This document shows, in pieces, positions 26,098 through 34,200 of a DNA stretch of 45,999 nt. The notes under the pieces were generated by a model that was given only the letters and a program-made list of their open reading frames with translations, did no database searches and had not been told where the DNA came from. Source of the stretch: an uncultured bacterium. Lineage in GTDB: Bacteria; Cyanobacteriota; Vampirovibrionia; Gastranaerophilales; Gastranaerophilaceae. The position numbers and the translations under genes were made by a program. The stretch is from the NCBI GenBank assembly GCA_902760645.1, contig CACWHC010000012.1, forward strand, positions 1-45,999, written 5' to 3'. Every line of letters starts with the position of its first letter. The stretch's first letter is position 1.

Positions 26098-26607
26098 ATG
26101 ATTAGCGAAAAAATGGAAAAAGCTTTTAATGACCAGATTAATGCAGAATTATATTCTGAATATTTGTATCTTTCTATGAAAGCATACTTTGAAACATTAA
26201 ATCTTAAAGGTTTTGTAAACTGGATGAATATTCAGGTACAGGAAGAACATGCTCATGCTATGGGAATGTTTGATTATGTAAACGCAAGAGGCGGCAGAGT
26301 AATTCTTAAAGCTATTGATGCACCTGAAACTGATTGGGCATCACCGCTTGCAGTATTTGAACAAATCTTAAAACACGAAGAACACGTTACAGCTTTAATT
26401 AACGGTCTTGCAGATGTTGCGGATGAAGTAAAAGACAGAGCAGCTTTGACATTCCTTAACTGGTATATTAAAGAACAGGTTGAGGAAGAAGAAAGTGTCG
26501 GCGGAGTTCTTGCTACATTAAAACTTATCGGTAATGATTCACAAGGCCTACTGGCTCTTGATAAAGAACTTGCTGCAAGAGTTTTCAATCCGCCTGTTAT
26601 CGGATAA
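26098..26607 (+). CDS. ftnA: bacterial non-heme ferritin
   Basis: This 169-residue four-helix ferritin subunit stores iron as a 24-mer shell. The ferroxidase ligands are visible in NAELYSEYLYLSM (first helix), QEEHAHAMGMFDYV (second), and the EEEES and QGLLALDKEL helices later on. No heme-binding Met of bacterioferritin type is apparent, so FtnA fits best. AAGGAGAG precedes the ATG at 26098. The gene sits between two intrinsic terminators and is therefore likely transcribed alone. I see no clear Fur box. Confidence 0.94.
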   Translation: MISEKMEKAFNDQINAELYSEYLYLSMKAYFETLNLKGFVNWMNIQVQEEHAHAMGMFDYVNARGGRVILKAIDAPETDWASPLAVFEQILKHEEHVTALINGLADVADEVKDRAALTFLNWYIKEQVEEEESVGGVLATLKLIGNDSQGLLALDKELAARVFNPPVIG

Positions 26608-26633
26608 TTAATCAGATAAATTATTATTACTAA

Positions 26634-26669
26634 AAACCCGAAGTAATTTATAAAAATTTCTTCGGGTTT
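26634..26669 (+). terminator. intrinsic terminator after ferritin
   Basis: AAACCCGAAG (26634-26643) pairs with CTTCGGGTTT (26660-26669) across a 16-nt AT-rich loop. Confidence 0.75.
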
Positions 26670-26717
26670 AAAATTATTAAACAAATATGATATAATGAGA
26701 AGACAAAAGAGATTTTT

Positions 26718-27386
26718 ATGACAAATAATGACTTTTATAAATATAAAAAACCCGATTACAATAAAATGTTAAAATTCGGGTTTGAAAAAACTGACGAAAC
26801 CTACATCTACAAAACAGACTTGATAGACGGGGATTTTCTTATGACTGTTACCATAGATAAAGACGGCTTAAAAACTCTTGTGACAGAAAAAGAAACAGGT
26901 GATGAATATACTCTGCATCTGACTGATGCGGAGGGTACGTTTATCGGTCAGATTAGAGATGAGTATAATTCAGTTCTTAAGGAAATTGGTGAAAAATGCT
27001 ATAACATTGGAATTTTCAAATTTGAATATTCATATAAAGTTATAGATTATGTACGCCAAAAATACAAGGATGAAATTGAATATTTGTGGGAAAAATTTCC
27101 TGATAACGGGATTGCAAGAAGAAAAGATAACAAAAAATGGTATCTTGCAATATTAACGGTCGGACGGGATAAACTCGGTTTTGACAGCGAAGAAAAAGTT
27201 GAGGTTATAGATTTGAGAGCAGATGTTAATGAATTACAGGAACTTACAAAACAACCAAATATTTTCCCGGGATATCACATGAACAAAAAACATTGGATTA
27301 CTTATATTCTTGACGGTTCAACGGATATTGAAGAAATTTATAAAAGAATAGATGATAGTTACAAATTAGCAGGCAAAAGGAGTTAA
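26718..27386 (+). CDS. MmcQ/YjbR family protein with an extra N-terminal domain
   Basis: The C-terminal half of this 222-residue protein (about 105-220) matches MmcQ/YjbR proteins, a CyaY-like fold often called DNA-binding: RKDNKKWYLAILTV, the DLRAD element and PGYHMNKKHWITYIL. The first 100 residues form a separate strand-rich domain (DYNKMLKFGFEKTDETYIYKTD...) that I know from longer members of the family. The function is not established. It lies 6 bp upstream of the flavodoxin-like gene and is probably co-transcribed. A TATAAT at about 26689-26694 may serve as its -10. Confidence 0.82.
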   Translation: MTNNDFYKYKKPDYNKMLKFGFEKTDETYIYKTDLIDGDFLMTVTIDKDGLKTLVTEKETGDEYTLHLTDAEGTFIGQIRDEYNSVLKEIGEKCYNIGIFKFEYSYKVIDYVRQKYKDEIEYLWEKFPDNGIARRKDNKKWYLAILTVGRDKLGFDSEEKVEVIDLRADVNELQELTKQPNIFPGYHMNKKHWITYILDGSTDIEEIYKRIDDSYKLAGKRS

Positions 27387-27392
27387 AAATTT

Positions 27393-28028
27393 ATGAAAGT
27401 ATTGTTATTTAACGGTTCACCGCACAAAAACGGATGCACTTACACAGCATTAAAAGAAATTGAGAAAACTTTGGCAGAAGAAGGGATTGACTCGGAAATT
27501 TATCAGATAGGAACAGATTCCGTTGCCGCTTGCAAAGCATGCTACGCTTGCAGCAAACTCGGCAAATGCGTAATTAATGATAAAGTAAATGATTTTGTTG
27601 AATATGCAAGAGATTTTGACGGATTTATATTCGGTTCACCCGTACATTATGCTTCCGCATGCGGCGGCATAACAGCATTTTTGGACAGAGCATTCTTTGT
27701 TGCTGCACGCTCTGAGGGTAAACCGGTATTCTTACATAAACCGGGTGCCGCAATAGCCAGTGCAAGACGTGCCGGAACAACCGCAACCTTAGATCAGTTA
27801 AACAAATATTTTACCATTACCCAAATGCCTGTAATTTCAGGCCGCTATTGGAATATGGTACACGGTGCAACCCCTGATGATGTTCTTAAAGATGAAGAAG
27901 GTTTACAAAATATGAGAATACTTGCAAGAAATATGGCTTGGCATCTAAAATGCCGTGAAGCAGGTGAAAAAGCAGGTGTTCCGATGCCTAAAACAGAAGC
28001 CGTAATTATGACAAATTTCATCAGATAA
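27393..28028 (+). CDS. flavodoxin-family NAD(P)H-dependent oxidoreductase
   Basis: This 211-residue flavodoxin-fold protein has the FMN phosphate loop LFNGSPHKNGCTY at the N-terminus and the isoalloxazine loop FGSPVHYASACGG. A cysteine-rich segment, CKACYACSKLGKC (about residues 47-59), resembles the iron-sulfur flavoprotein/NADPH-dependent FMN reductase group. It may reduce quinones or transfer electrons; partner and substrate are unknown. It follows the YjbR-like gene by 6 bp and is closed by an intrinsic terminator. Confidence 0.86.
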   Translation: MKVLLFNGSPHKNGCTYTALKEIEKTLAEEGIDSEIYQIGTDSVAACKACYACSKLGKCVINDKVNDFVEYARDFDGFIFGSPVHYASACGGITAFLDRAFFVAARSEGKPVFLHKPGAAIASARRAGTTATLDQLNKYFTITQMPVISGRYWNMVHGATPDDVLKDEEGLQNMRILARNMAWHLKCREAGEKAGVPMPKTEAVIMTNFIR

Positions 28029-28039
28029 TTCGTTAAACC

Positions 28040-28070
28040 AAAAAGCTCTTTCTTTATGAAAGAGCTTTTT
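28040..28070. terminator. bidirectional intrinsic terminator
   Basis: AAAAAGCTCTTTC (28040-28052) pairs with GAAAGAGCTTTTT (28058-28070) around TTTAT. It separates the convergent flavodoxin-like and emrB-like genes and can serve both. Confidence 0.9.
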
Positions 28071-28074
28071 ATAT

Positions 28075-29634
28075 TTAAGCATGTTTTTTATGATCCAACA
28101 GCAATAACAACGGAATTATTAATATACACATAAGTCCGAATATTCTGAAAGCATCCATAAATGCCCACAATGTAGATTGTTTAATTAACTGACCATACAT
28201 TGAATACTGTGCCATATAGGTTGCAACGGATGAATGGGTATATTGAGCTAAAGCACCTGCCGTAGCTTTTATTCTTTCAATGTATACAGGATTGAGTTCG
28301 TTTAAATGTCCCACCATCATAAATTGATGAACTTGAGCAAATCTTGTCAGCATTGTAGCAACAAGCGAAGTTCCAATCGCTCCGCCTATGTTTTTTAACA
28401 AGTTTTGAATACCTGAAGCATTCGTCATTTGTTTATTTGAAATAGTATCAAGCGACAGATTTATAATAGGAACCATTGACAACCCTAACCCAAACCCCAT
28501 AAAATAGTTCGGTATCATAATATTTATATTCGCTATCTGCAAATTCAAAAATCCGAAAAATAATCCTGCACCACCTAAAAAACACAAGCCGATGGCAACA
28601 AGAAGGCGTTTATCAACTTTATCCGCAATAAATGCACAAACTATGGTTGCCGTTAAACTGCCTAATCCGCGGGGCATCATGGAACGTCCGCTTAAAAATG
28701 CCGTATATCCCATCATACTTTGTAAAAATTGCGGCAAAATAGCAATTGATGCATACAATACTGCCTGCATAACAACCTGAATAAAAGTTCCTATTACAAA
28801 ATTTTTATCTTTAAATACGCTTAAATCAATAAGAGTATCTTTTCTCTTCCACTGAGATACAAAAAATGCTATCATCGAAATCATGGAAACCGCAAAAATC
28901 CACCTTATCCATGCAGCATTGAACCAATCCGCGTTATTACCCTTATCAAAAAATACCTGCAAAGTACACAACCACAAAATAAGGAAGAAAAACCCGATTC
29001 CATCAAGTTTAACGCCTTTTTGTCGTCTTGAATACGGAGGATTAAAAAGAAGTTTTGATGCAATTATGGCAGCAAAACAACCTAACGGGACATTGATAAA
29101 AAATATCCAAGGCCAGGTCCAATTATCTGTAATCCAGCCACCCAATACAGGACCGACAATAGGAGCTATGATAACTCCCATACCAAATACTGCCATTGCA
29201 GTACCCCTGCGTTTTTTAGGGAAACTTTCCATCATAATAGCCTGTGAAAGAGGCACAATACCGCCTCCGCCTGCACCCTGCAAAATACGAAAGAATACCA
29301 TTTGTCCCAAATTCTGTGCCATACCGCAAAGCAATGAAGCAAACGTAAACAATAAAATACTTATTACATAAAAATTCTTTCGTCCGAAAAACTTACTGAA
29401 AAAATCCACTGACGGAATTACAATACCGCTTGCAATCAGGTAACTTGTCAAAATCCACATAGATTCATCTCTTGTAGCAGAGAAACTGCCTGCCATATGC
29501 GGTAATGCAACATTAGCAATCGTACCGTCCAACACGAAGATTATTACGGCAATCAGTACCGGAATATTACATATCCACGGATTTTCCGGAAGATATTTTT
29601 CATCGTCAATTATTTCAGCAGTCTGTGATGACAT
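28075..29634 (-). CDS. emrB: DHA2-family MFS drug efflux permease (EmrB-like)
   Basis: This is a 519-residue major facilitator protein of the 14-helix DHA2 type. It has the antiporter motif C GPVLGGWITDNWTWPWIFFINVP, the first-helix LDGTIANVALPHM and QGAGGGGIVPLSQA. EmrB-type pumps export hydrophobic drugs by proton antiport. It is the third gene of a minus-strand operon (marR, emrA-like, emrB-like), 14 bp after emrA. With the divergent tolC-like gene a complete tripartite pump is encoded. The substrate is unknown. Confidence 0.93.
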   Translation of the reverse strand: MSSQTAEIIDDEKYLPENPWICNIPVLIAVIIFVLDGTIANVALPHMAGSFSATRDESMWILTSYLIASGIVIPSVDFFSKFFGRKNFYVISILLFTFASLLCGMAQNLGQMVFFRILQGAGGGGIVPLSQAIMMESFPKKRRGTAMAVFGMGVIIAPIVGPVLGGWITDNWTWPWIFFINVPLGCFAAIIASKLLFNPPYSRRQKGVKLDGIGFFFLILWLCTLQVFFDKGNNADWFNAAWIRWIFAVSMISMIAFFVSQWKRKDTLIDLSVFKDKNFVIGTFIQVVMQAVLYASIAILPQFLQSMMGYTAFLSGRSMMPRGLGSLTATIVCAFIADKVDKRLLVAIGLCFLGGAGLFFGFLNLQIANINIMIPNYFMGFGLGLSMVPIINLSLDTISNKQMTNASGIQNLLKNIGGAIGTSLVATMLTRFAQVHQFMMVGHLNELNPVYIERIKATAGALAQYTHSSVATYMAQYSMYGQLIKQSTLWAFMDAFRIFGLMCILIIPLLLLLDHKKHA

Positions 29635-29648
29635 TTCTATTACAATCC

Positions 29649-30656
29649 TTACTTAATATGAACTTTTGGTACAACTGACATGCCCGGAACAATATTATAT
29701 TCATTCGGATCAATCTTTTCAGTAAATACAATTTTAACAGGTATTCTTTGTACAATCTTTACAAAAGAACCAACAGCATTTTCAGGCGGGAATAAACTTG
29801 ATTTTGCACCTGAACTTCTCTGAATACTGTCAATTTTTCCCTTAAATACTTTGTTTGGATATGCATCTACTTTAATGTCAACAGGCAAATCCTTTTTCAT
29901 CCCTTTTAATTGATTTTCTTTAAAGTTAGCCACAACCCATACTTCATTAGGAACAATCACACAAAGCGGACTGCCAACACTGACATACATACCTTTTTCC
30001 ACTCTTCTGTTTGCAATAGTACCTGCTTGAGGAGCAATAATCTCAGTATATTTGAGATTTGTCTCAGCCTGAGTTCTTGCAGCCTTTAATGACCTTAAAT
30101 CCGCATCAGCGACCTTGCTGTCACCATCAGATAAAATAGCCTGTTCGGCATTTGTTAAATTTGCCTGAGCCGCATCATACTTTGCCTGAGCCGCATCTAA
30201 TGTTTGTTTTGATACAGCACCATCTTCATATAATTTTGTATATCTGTCCAAATCTTTCTTTGCAAGAGCAATATTTGATTTTGAAGCAGTTAAATTTGCT
30301 TTTGCATTTTGCTGATTTAACAACATTCTTTCATAAGCTGCATCAGCTTTATCAAGTGCAATTTTATAATCCGTATCGTCTATCTTTGCAATCAAATCAC
30401 CCTCTTTAACAGGTTGATTATCTTTAATGTAAACCTCAGTGATATGACCGCTAACCTTTGGTGCAATAGAAACCGTAGTAGTTTCAACATAAGCATCATC
30501 GGTTGACTGATATTTCATCGCATCAATTACAAAATAACAAACACCAATAATAATAAGGACAAGTATAATAGCACCCAGAGTCCTTTTTACACCCTTTTTA
30601 GGTCTTCTATTTTCCTTAACTTCTTCAGTAGTTTCAGTTATTTGCTGTTCTTCCAT
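29649..30656 (-). CDS. emrA: HlyD-family periplasmic adaptor (EmrA-like)
   Basis: This 335-residue membrane-fusion protein has one N-terminal TM helix (about residues 27-47, LGAIILVLIIIGVCYFVIDA). A biotinyl-lipoyl-like half-motif (VSIAPKVSGHITEVYIKDNQ) follows, then a long helical hairpin (about 85-195, repeated AQAKYDAAQANL-type) and a C-terminal beta-barrel. It links the EmrB-like permease to the TolC-like channel. AGAGGT precedes the ATG at 30656, 10 bp after marR. Confidence 0.94.
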   Translation of the reverse strand: MEEQQITETTEEVKENRRPKKGVKRTLGAIILVLIIIGVCYFVIDAMKYQSTDDAYVETTTVSIAPKVSGHITEVYIKDNQPVKEGDLIAKIDDTDYKIALDKADAAYERMLLNQQNAKANLTASKSNIALAKKDLDRYTKLYEDGAVSKQTLDAAQAKYDAAQANLTNAEQAILSDGDSKVADADLRSLKAARTQAETNLKYTEIIAPQAGTIANRRVEKGMYVSVGSPLCVIVPNEVWVVANFKENQLKGMKKDLPVDIKVDAYPNKVFKGKIDSIQRSSGAKSSLFPPENAVGSFVKIVQRIPVKIVFTEKIDPNEYNIVPGMSVVPKVHIK

Positions 30657-30666
30657 AATTTACCTC

Positions 30667-31140
30667 TTATATTTTATTTTCTATATGCTTTTCTATACTC
30701 TGTCTTAATTTTATTATCAATAATTTTACGGACTCAAATTCTGCCTTGGGAATTTCATTTGAAATTTCCATATATTTATCAATAATTTTATTATTTATTT
30801 CATTAAGTTTTTTTTCACCTTTTTTGGTAATTTGAACTTTTTTGATTAATCTGTTATTTTTCGTATCCATTGAACGCTTAATAAGATTTTTTTCTTCCAA
30901 TTTGTTTAAAATTCTGCCGGTATTAGCTCTGTCCAATAACAATAATTTTGCCAAATCACGCTGACATAATGACGGATTACACATTATTGTATCAAGAGTA
31001 GTATATTCTTCCGGAATCAAATCTATGTTTAAAACAGCAAATTGTTGTACGGCATGAAATTTCATAATTCTTGCCAATTGTTTTAATTCATAAAATATAC
31101 TTTCCGTATAATGCGGTATTTGATTAATATTTGTTGCCAT
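30667..31140 (-). CDS. MarR-family transcriptional regulator
   Basis: This 157-residue winged-helix regulator has TLDTIMCNPSLCQRDLAKLLLLDRANTGRILNKLEEKNLIKR as its recognition region and the wing MDTKNNRLIKKVQITKKGEK. MarR proteins usually repress efflux genes and release DNA when a ligand binds. It is the first gene of the marR-emrA-emrB operon and faces tolC across an inverted repeat that overlaps both promoters, so it probably controls both transcripts and itself. No Shine-Dalgarno precedes the ATG at 31140. A -10-like TAAATA lies 6 nt upstream, so the message is probably leaderless. Confidence 0.93.
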   Translation of the reverse strand: MATNINQIPHYTESIFYELKQLARIMKFHAVQQFAVLNIDLIPEEYTTLDTIMCNPSLCQRDLAKLLLLDRANTGRILNKLEEKNLIKRSMDTKNNRLIKKVQITKKGEKKLNEINNKIIDKYMEISNEIPKAEFESVKLLIIKLRQSIEKHIENKI

Positions 31141-31146
31141 TATAAT

Positions 31147-31174
31147 TATTTATTATTCCAATCGTTGTTGTAAA
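31147..31174 (-). promoter_or_regulatory. marR-emrAB promoter, -35 inside the operator
   Basis: On the minus strand TTTACA (31174-31169), a 16-nt spacer and TAAATA (31152-31147) end 6 nt before the marR ATG. The -35 is contained in one arm of the inverted repeat 31165-31198. Confidence 0.5.
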
Positions 31175-31198
31175 AAAAATGTGTTGCATTTACAACAA
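31165..31198. promoter_or_regulatory. candidate MarR operator (inverted repeat)
   Basis: TTGTTGTAAA (31165-31174) and TTTACAACAA (31189-31198) are a perfect 10-bp inverted repeat separated by 14 nt. A tighter nested repeat is TGTTG-N6-CAACA within 31183-31198. Each arm carries a TTTACA that serves as a -35, one on each strand, so one bound regulator could silence both divergent promoters. Confidence 0.7.
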
Positions 31199-31217
31199 TA
31201 GTATGCTAACATATTAT
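31189..31217 (+). promoter_or_regulatory. tolC-like gene promoter, -35 inside the operator
   Basis: TTTACA (31189-31194), a 17-nt spacer and TATTAT (31212-31217) lie upstream of the TTG start at 31256. Confidence 0.65.
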
Positions 31218-31255
31218 TATAAAAATTGCAAGCAAAATATTAAAGGAAATAAACA

Positions 31256-32647
31256 TTGAAAAAGACCTTAGTAACAGCTCTATTGTTTAGTTTTATCGGG
31301 ATGAATATTGCACCTGCTTTTGCGGTTACAAATACTCAAACACCCCCAAAAACTTTTAAAAGTATGATTAAAAAGAGCAAAAAACAAAAATCTGACGATT
31401 ATAAATACGCTTATGTTAATGTAGACTGGTGGAAAAATTTTAACGATTCAAACTTAACAGATTATATTAACAGAGCCATAAAGAATAATTATGATCTTAA
31501 AATGGCAACATTAGCCGTAGAAGAATATTATCAGATGACAAGATTGCAATTAGCCAATGAACTTCCGACCATTGGTACGGGATTTTCTCCGGCATATGCC
31601 AAAACACCGGGGACAACACATTGGGACTGGACATTTGCCTTACCGGCTTATGTAAACTATGAAGCCGATATTTTCCTGAAAAACAGAGATAAAACAAGAG
31701 CATCTAAGAAAAAATATTTGGCTTCACAATATGATGAACGTGCAGCATATATAGCTATTGCAGGTGCCGTTGGGACAACATACCTCAATATAGTAAGATT
31801 AGATAAAATTATTGACCTTCAGGAAAAAATTGTTAGTGTAAGACAAGATATTTATAAGCTGATGCTTTTAAGCAATAATGAAGGTCTAATTTCGACTGCT
31901 GACACTATTAAAGCAAATAAATCACTTATTGCAGGACAAATTGAATTAACCGAATATAAAAAACAAAGAGAAAAATTACTTCATGCTCTTGCGGTTTTAA
32001 TAGGTGAAAGTCCTGACAGCATAAATGATTTAGCTATAACACCTTACGAAAATATTAATTTTACAGGTGCTATTCCTGAAGAAATTGCCTCCGACATAAT
32101 CGTTCAACGACCTGATTTTCTAAAAGCAGAAACCATGGTAGAAAAAGCAGGAATTGATGTAAGAGTAGCAAGAAAAGAATTTTTACCGACAATTAATTTA
32201 ACTGGAGTTGCACTGTTTAATTCAAAAGAATTCGGCAGCTTGTTTTCAACTAAAGGCATGCTGGCTGCTTTGGCAGCCGGAGCAATGCTTCCTATATTCA
32301 CGGGCGGTGCAAGAATTGCCAATTTAAAAATTAAAAAAATTGAATATGAAAGAATACTGCAGGATTATTACAAAACAAATCTGACAGCTATTCAGGAGGT
32401 TAATGATGCCCTTGTTTCCGTAAAACGTGATAAGGAAAAACTTGCATCAACAATTGAACAATCAGAGCTTGAAAAATCTGATTACAGATACACATCAGAA
32501 AAATATAATCAGGGTATAATTTCCAGACTGGATTTAATTCAGGTTCAGGAAAACCTCTTGACCATCGACAAACTTGTTGCACAACAAAATATTGAATGTA
32601 TGGTTGATTACATAGGACTGTACAAAGCTGTTGGCAGCAAACTTTAG
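31256..32647 (+). CDS. TolC/NodT-type outer-membrane efflux protein
   Basis: This 463-residue outer-membrane efflux channel has a signal peptide of about 23 residues (MKKTLVTALLFSFIGMNIAPAFA), no lipobox Cys, and the two repeated helical OEP domains with VDWWKNFNDSNL, the QRPDFLKAE motif and YRYTSEKYNQGIISRLDLIQVQ. It completes the Emr pump across the outer membrane and is evidence that the cell has one. The start is TTG at 31256, supported by AAAGGA at 31242-31247 and by the signal peptide. It diverges from marR-emrAB across a shared operator. Confidence 0.92.
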   Translation: MKKTLVTALLFSFIGMNIAPAFAVTNTQTPPKTFKSMIKKSKKQKSDDYKYAYVNVDWWKNFNDSNLTDYINRAIKNNYDLKMATLAVEEYYQMTRLQLANELPTIGTGFSPAYAKTPGTTHWDWTFALPAYVNYEADIFLKNRDKTRASKKKYLASQYDERAAYIAIAGAVGTTYLNIVRLDKIIDLQEKIVSVRQDIYKLMLLSNNEGLISTADTIKANKSLIAGQIELTEYKKQREKLLHALAVLIGESPDSINDLAITPYENINFTGAIPEEIASDIIVQRPDFLKAETMVEKAGIDVRVARKEFLPTINLTGVALFNSKEFGSLFSTKGMLAALAAGAMLPIFTGGARIANLKIKKIEYERILQDYYKTNLTAIQEVNDALVSVKRDKEKLASTIEQSELEKSDYRYTSEKYNQGIISRLDLIQVQENLLTIDKLVAQQNIECMVDYIGLYKAVGSKL

Positions 32648-32715
32648 TCTAAGATTATAAAATAAAATTGTTTATTAATTTTTGTAATGAAATCGTTAAC
32701 TAATAAATTTTAATA

Positions 32716-32745
32716 TTTACAAATAAATTTTTATTCAGCTATAAT
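32716..32745 (+). promoter_or_regulatory. sigma70-type promoter of the 145-aa gene
   Basis: TTTACA (32716-32721), an 18-nt spacer and TATAAT (32740-32745) lie 43 nt upstream of the ATG at 32789. Confidence 0.6.
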
Positions 32746-32788
32746 AAAGAAAAAGTTTATTTGACAAATAGTTAATAAGGAGAGAAAA

Positions 32789-33226
32789 ATGGCAGAATAT
32801 TTAATTTTAGCGGAAAATGTTGTTTTCAAAAATGACAGACTTACTTGTATAAATATCTATGACAAATTTACAACAGTCGCTATGCCTGCAGAATTCAGAT
32901 TTGATTTGGCTATTATGTGTGGTCCTAACTGGTCCGTAGGGGAACACAAACTTGCAGTTAAAGCTAAAGGCAGCAACGGTAAAGAAGTTGATATCGGAGA
33001 ATTAACAGTAAATATTCCTAATGAAAACTTTGTATATAATGCTTATGCAAATGATCTTAAAATTATAATGGATTACAGCGTTTCTGACATCACTGTTTGT
33101 GTATATGACAATGATAAAGAAATTATTGCAAGAAAATATCCGGTTATTCCGATGTTGGTACCGCAAAAAACTGATGATAAAACTCCTGAACCTGAAATTG
33201 TAGAAGAAAAAACCAAAAAGAAATAA
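32789..33226 (+). CDS. hypothetical protein, possibly DUF6941-like
   Basis: This 145-residue soluble protein begins MAEYLILAENVVFKNDRLTCINIYD, a layout like small beta-sandwich proteins I associate with DUF6941; this assignment is tentative. It is strand-rich through residue 120 and ends in a charged Lys/Glu tail after an ILVPQKTDD-like proline segment. There is no signal peptide. It has a good AAGGAGAG ribosome binding site, its own promoter and its own terminator, so it is transcribed alone. No function can be claimed. Confidence 0.7.
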   Translation: MAEYLILAENVVFKNDRLTCINIYDKFTTVAMPAEFRFDLAIMCGPNWSVGEHKLAVKAKGSNGKEVDIGELTVNIPNENFVYNAYANDLKIIMDYSVSDITVCVYDNDKEIIARKYPVIPMLVPQKTDDKTPEPEIVEEKTKKK

Positions 33227-33250
33227 TCTGATAAACATTTAATATAATTT

Positions 33251-33284
33251 AATAGCCGTTTGAGTTTTCAAACGGCTATTTTAT
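33251..33284 (+). terminator. intrinsic terminator
   Basis: AATAGCCGTTTGA (33251-33263) pairs with TCAAACGGCTATT (33268-33280), followed by TTTAT. It sits between the 145-aa gene and bioG. Confidence 0.9.
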
Positions 33285-33300
33285 AAGTAAAGGTAATTTT

Positions 33301-33945
33301 ATGAAACAACATTTTATTGATAACAATTCTGATACGCTTTTATTGTTTTTTACAGGTTGGGGATGTGATGAATACGAATTTGAGTACATAAAATCAAGTA
33401 CTGACGTTTTGATTTTATATGATTATACAGACCTGAACTTTGATTTTGATTTTTCAAAATACAAAAAATTTGATTTAATTGCATTCTCTGCAGGCATTTT
33501 TATTGCATCAATAATGAATTTTAATTTTAAAATAAACAAAAAGATTGCAATCAGCGGAAACCCTTATTTGTTTGATGAATACTACGGACTTTCCTCTAAA
33601 ATGCAGGATTTACTTTATAATATAACGGAAGAAACCGCAGAAGATTTTGCTAAGAATTATTTGGTTAAGACAGATGAGGAATGGCAAAATTTTCATCCTT
33701 CAAGAAGAACATTGGAAAGCTGCAGAACTGAATTTGACAGCCTGAAGGAAATTTATAACGATAATAAAAATAAAATTAAAGATATTTATGATTTTGCATT
33801 ATTTGGTGAAGATGACCATATATTTAATATCACAGCACAAAAAAAATTTTATAAAGAAAGAACTAAAATTATAAAAAACTCACGTCATAATATATTTTCC
33901 AAAATAGAAAATTTTGAACAGATTACTAATTTTTTAGTTTCTTAG
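33301..33945 (+). CDS. bioG: BioG-like (DUF452) alpha/beta hydrolase, pimeloyl-ACP methyl ester esterase type
   Basis: The 214-residue protein fits the DUF452/BioG family. Members release pimeloyl-ACP from its methyl ester to allow the last steps of biotin synthesis. It has FFTGWGCDEYEF near the N-terminus, the nucleophile elbow DLIAFSAGIF with Ser63, an acidic residue in FGEDDHIF and a late His in NSRHNIF, so the triad is complete. No other biotin genes lie in the window, so the role is inferred from family. AAAGG precedes the ATG at 33301. Confidence 0.8.
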   Translation: MKQHFIDNNSDTLLLFFTGWGCDEYEFEYIKSSTDVLILYDYTDLNFDFDFSKYKKFDLIAFSAGIFIASIMNFNFKINKKIAISGNPYLFDEYYGLSSKMQDLLYNITEETAEDFAKNYLVKTDEEWQNFHPSRRTLESCRTEFDSLKEIYNDNKNKIKDIYDFALFGEDDHIFNITAQKKFYKERTKIIKNSRHNIFSKIENFEQITNFLVS

Positions 33946-34096
33946 TAAAATCTTCCATTTTGGATTTTGTATAAAAAGTGACATCACATGCACCGACTGT
34001 TTTTCGAGAATTAACATCTTTTTCAACATCACGGCGTATCATTTTGTTTATTACTGCCGGTACTGCATATCCCATAGATACCATTAAGATTATCAT
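33926..34096 (-). CDS. possible small membrane protein, 56 aa
   Basis: On the minus strand an open frame encodes a hydrophobic helix (MIILMVSMGYAVPAVI) followed by a basic/acidic tail (NKMIRRDVEKDVNSRK...). It overlaps the end of bioG by 20 nt. The frame stays open upstream for another 33 codons, back to a stop near 34197, without an ATG, so it may use an alternative start. The one-helix plus charged-tail composition looks protein-like, but the ribosome binding site is poor. It could also be a gene remnant. Confidence 0.35.
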   Translation of the reverse strand: MIILMVSMGYAVPAVINKMIRRDVEKDVNSRKTVGACDVTFYTKSKMEDFTKKLKN

Positions 34097-34158
34097 ATTC
34101 GCCCAGAAAATCCCGGCAGAAACTTTTTTATTTGTTTTTGATATTTTACACTCTGTGC

Positions 34159-34164
34159 TATAAT
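34159..34164 (+). promoter_or_regulatory. extended -10 promoter element of the 355-aa secreted protein gene
   Basis: TATAAT at 34159-34164 is preceded by TGC (TGn extended -10). A -35-like TTTGAT lies at 34137-34142 with a 16-nt spacer. Confidence 0.55.
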
Positions 34165-34200
34165 GTATTCGTTGATTACATAAATTTTTGGAGTTTTACT

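Noticed and set aside
33978-34163. 61-aa open frame on the plus strand
   Set aside because: Antisense to a more protein-like minus-strand frame, with no ribosome binding site.
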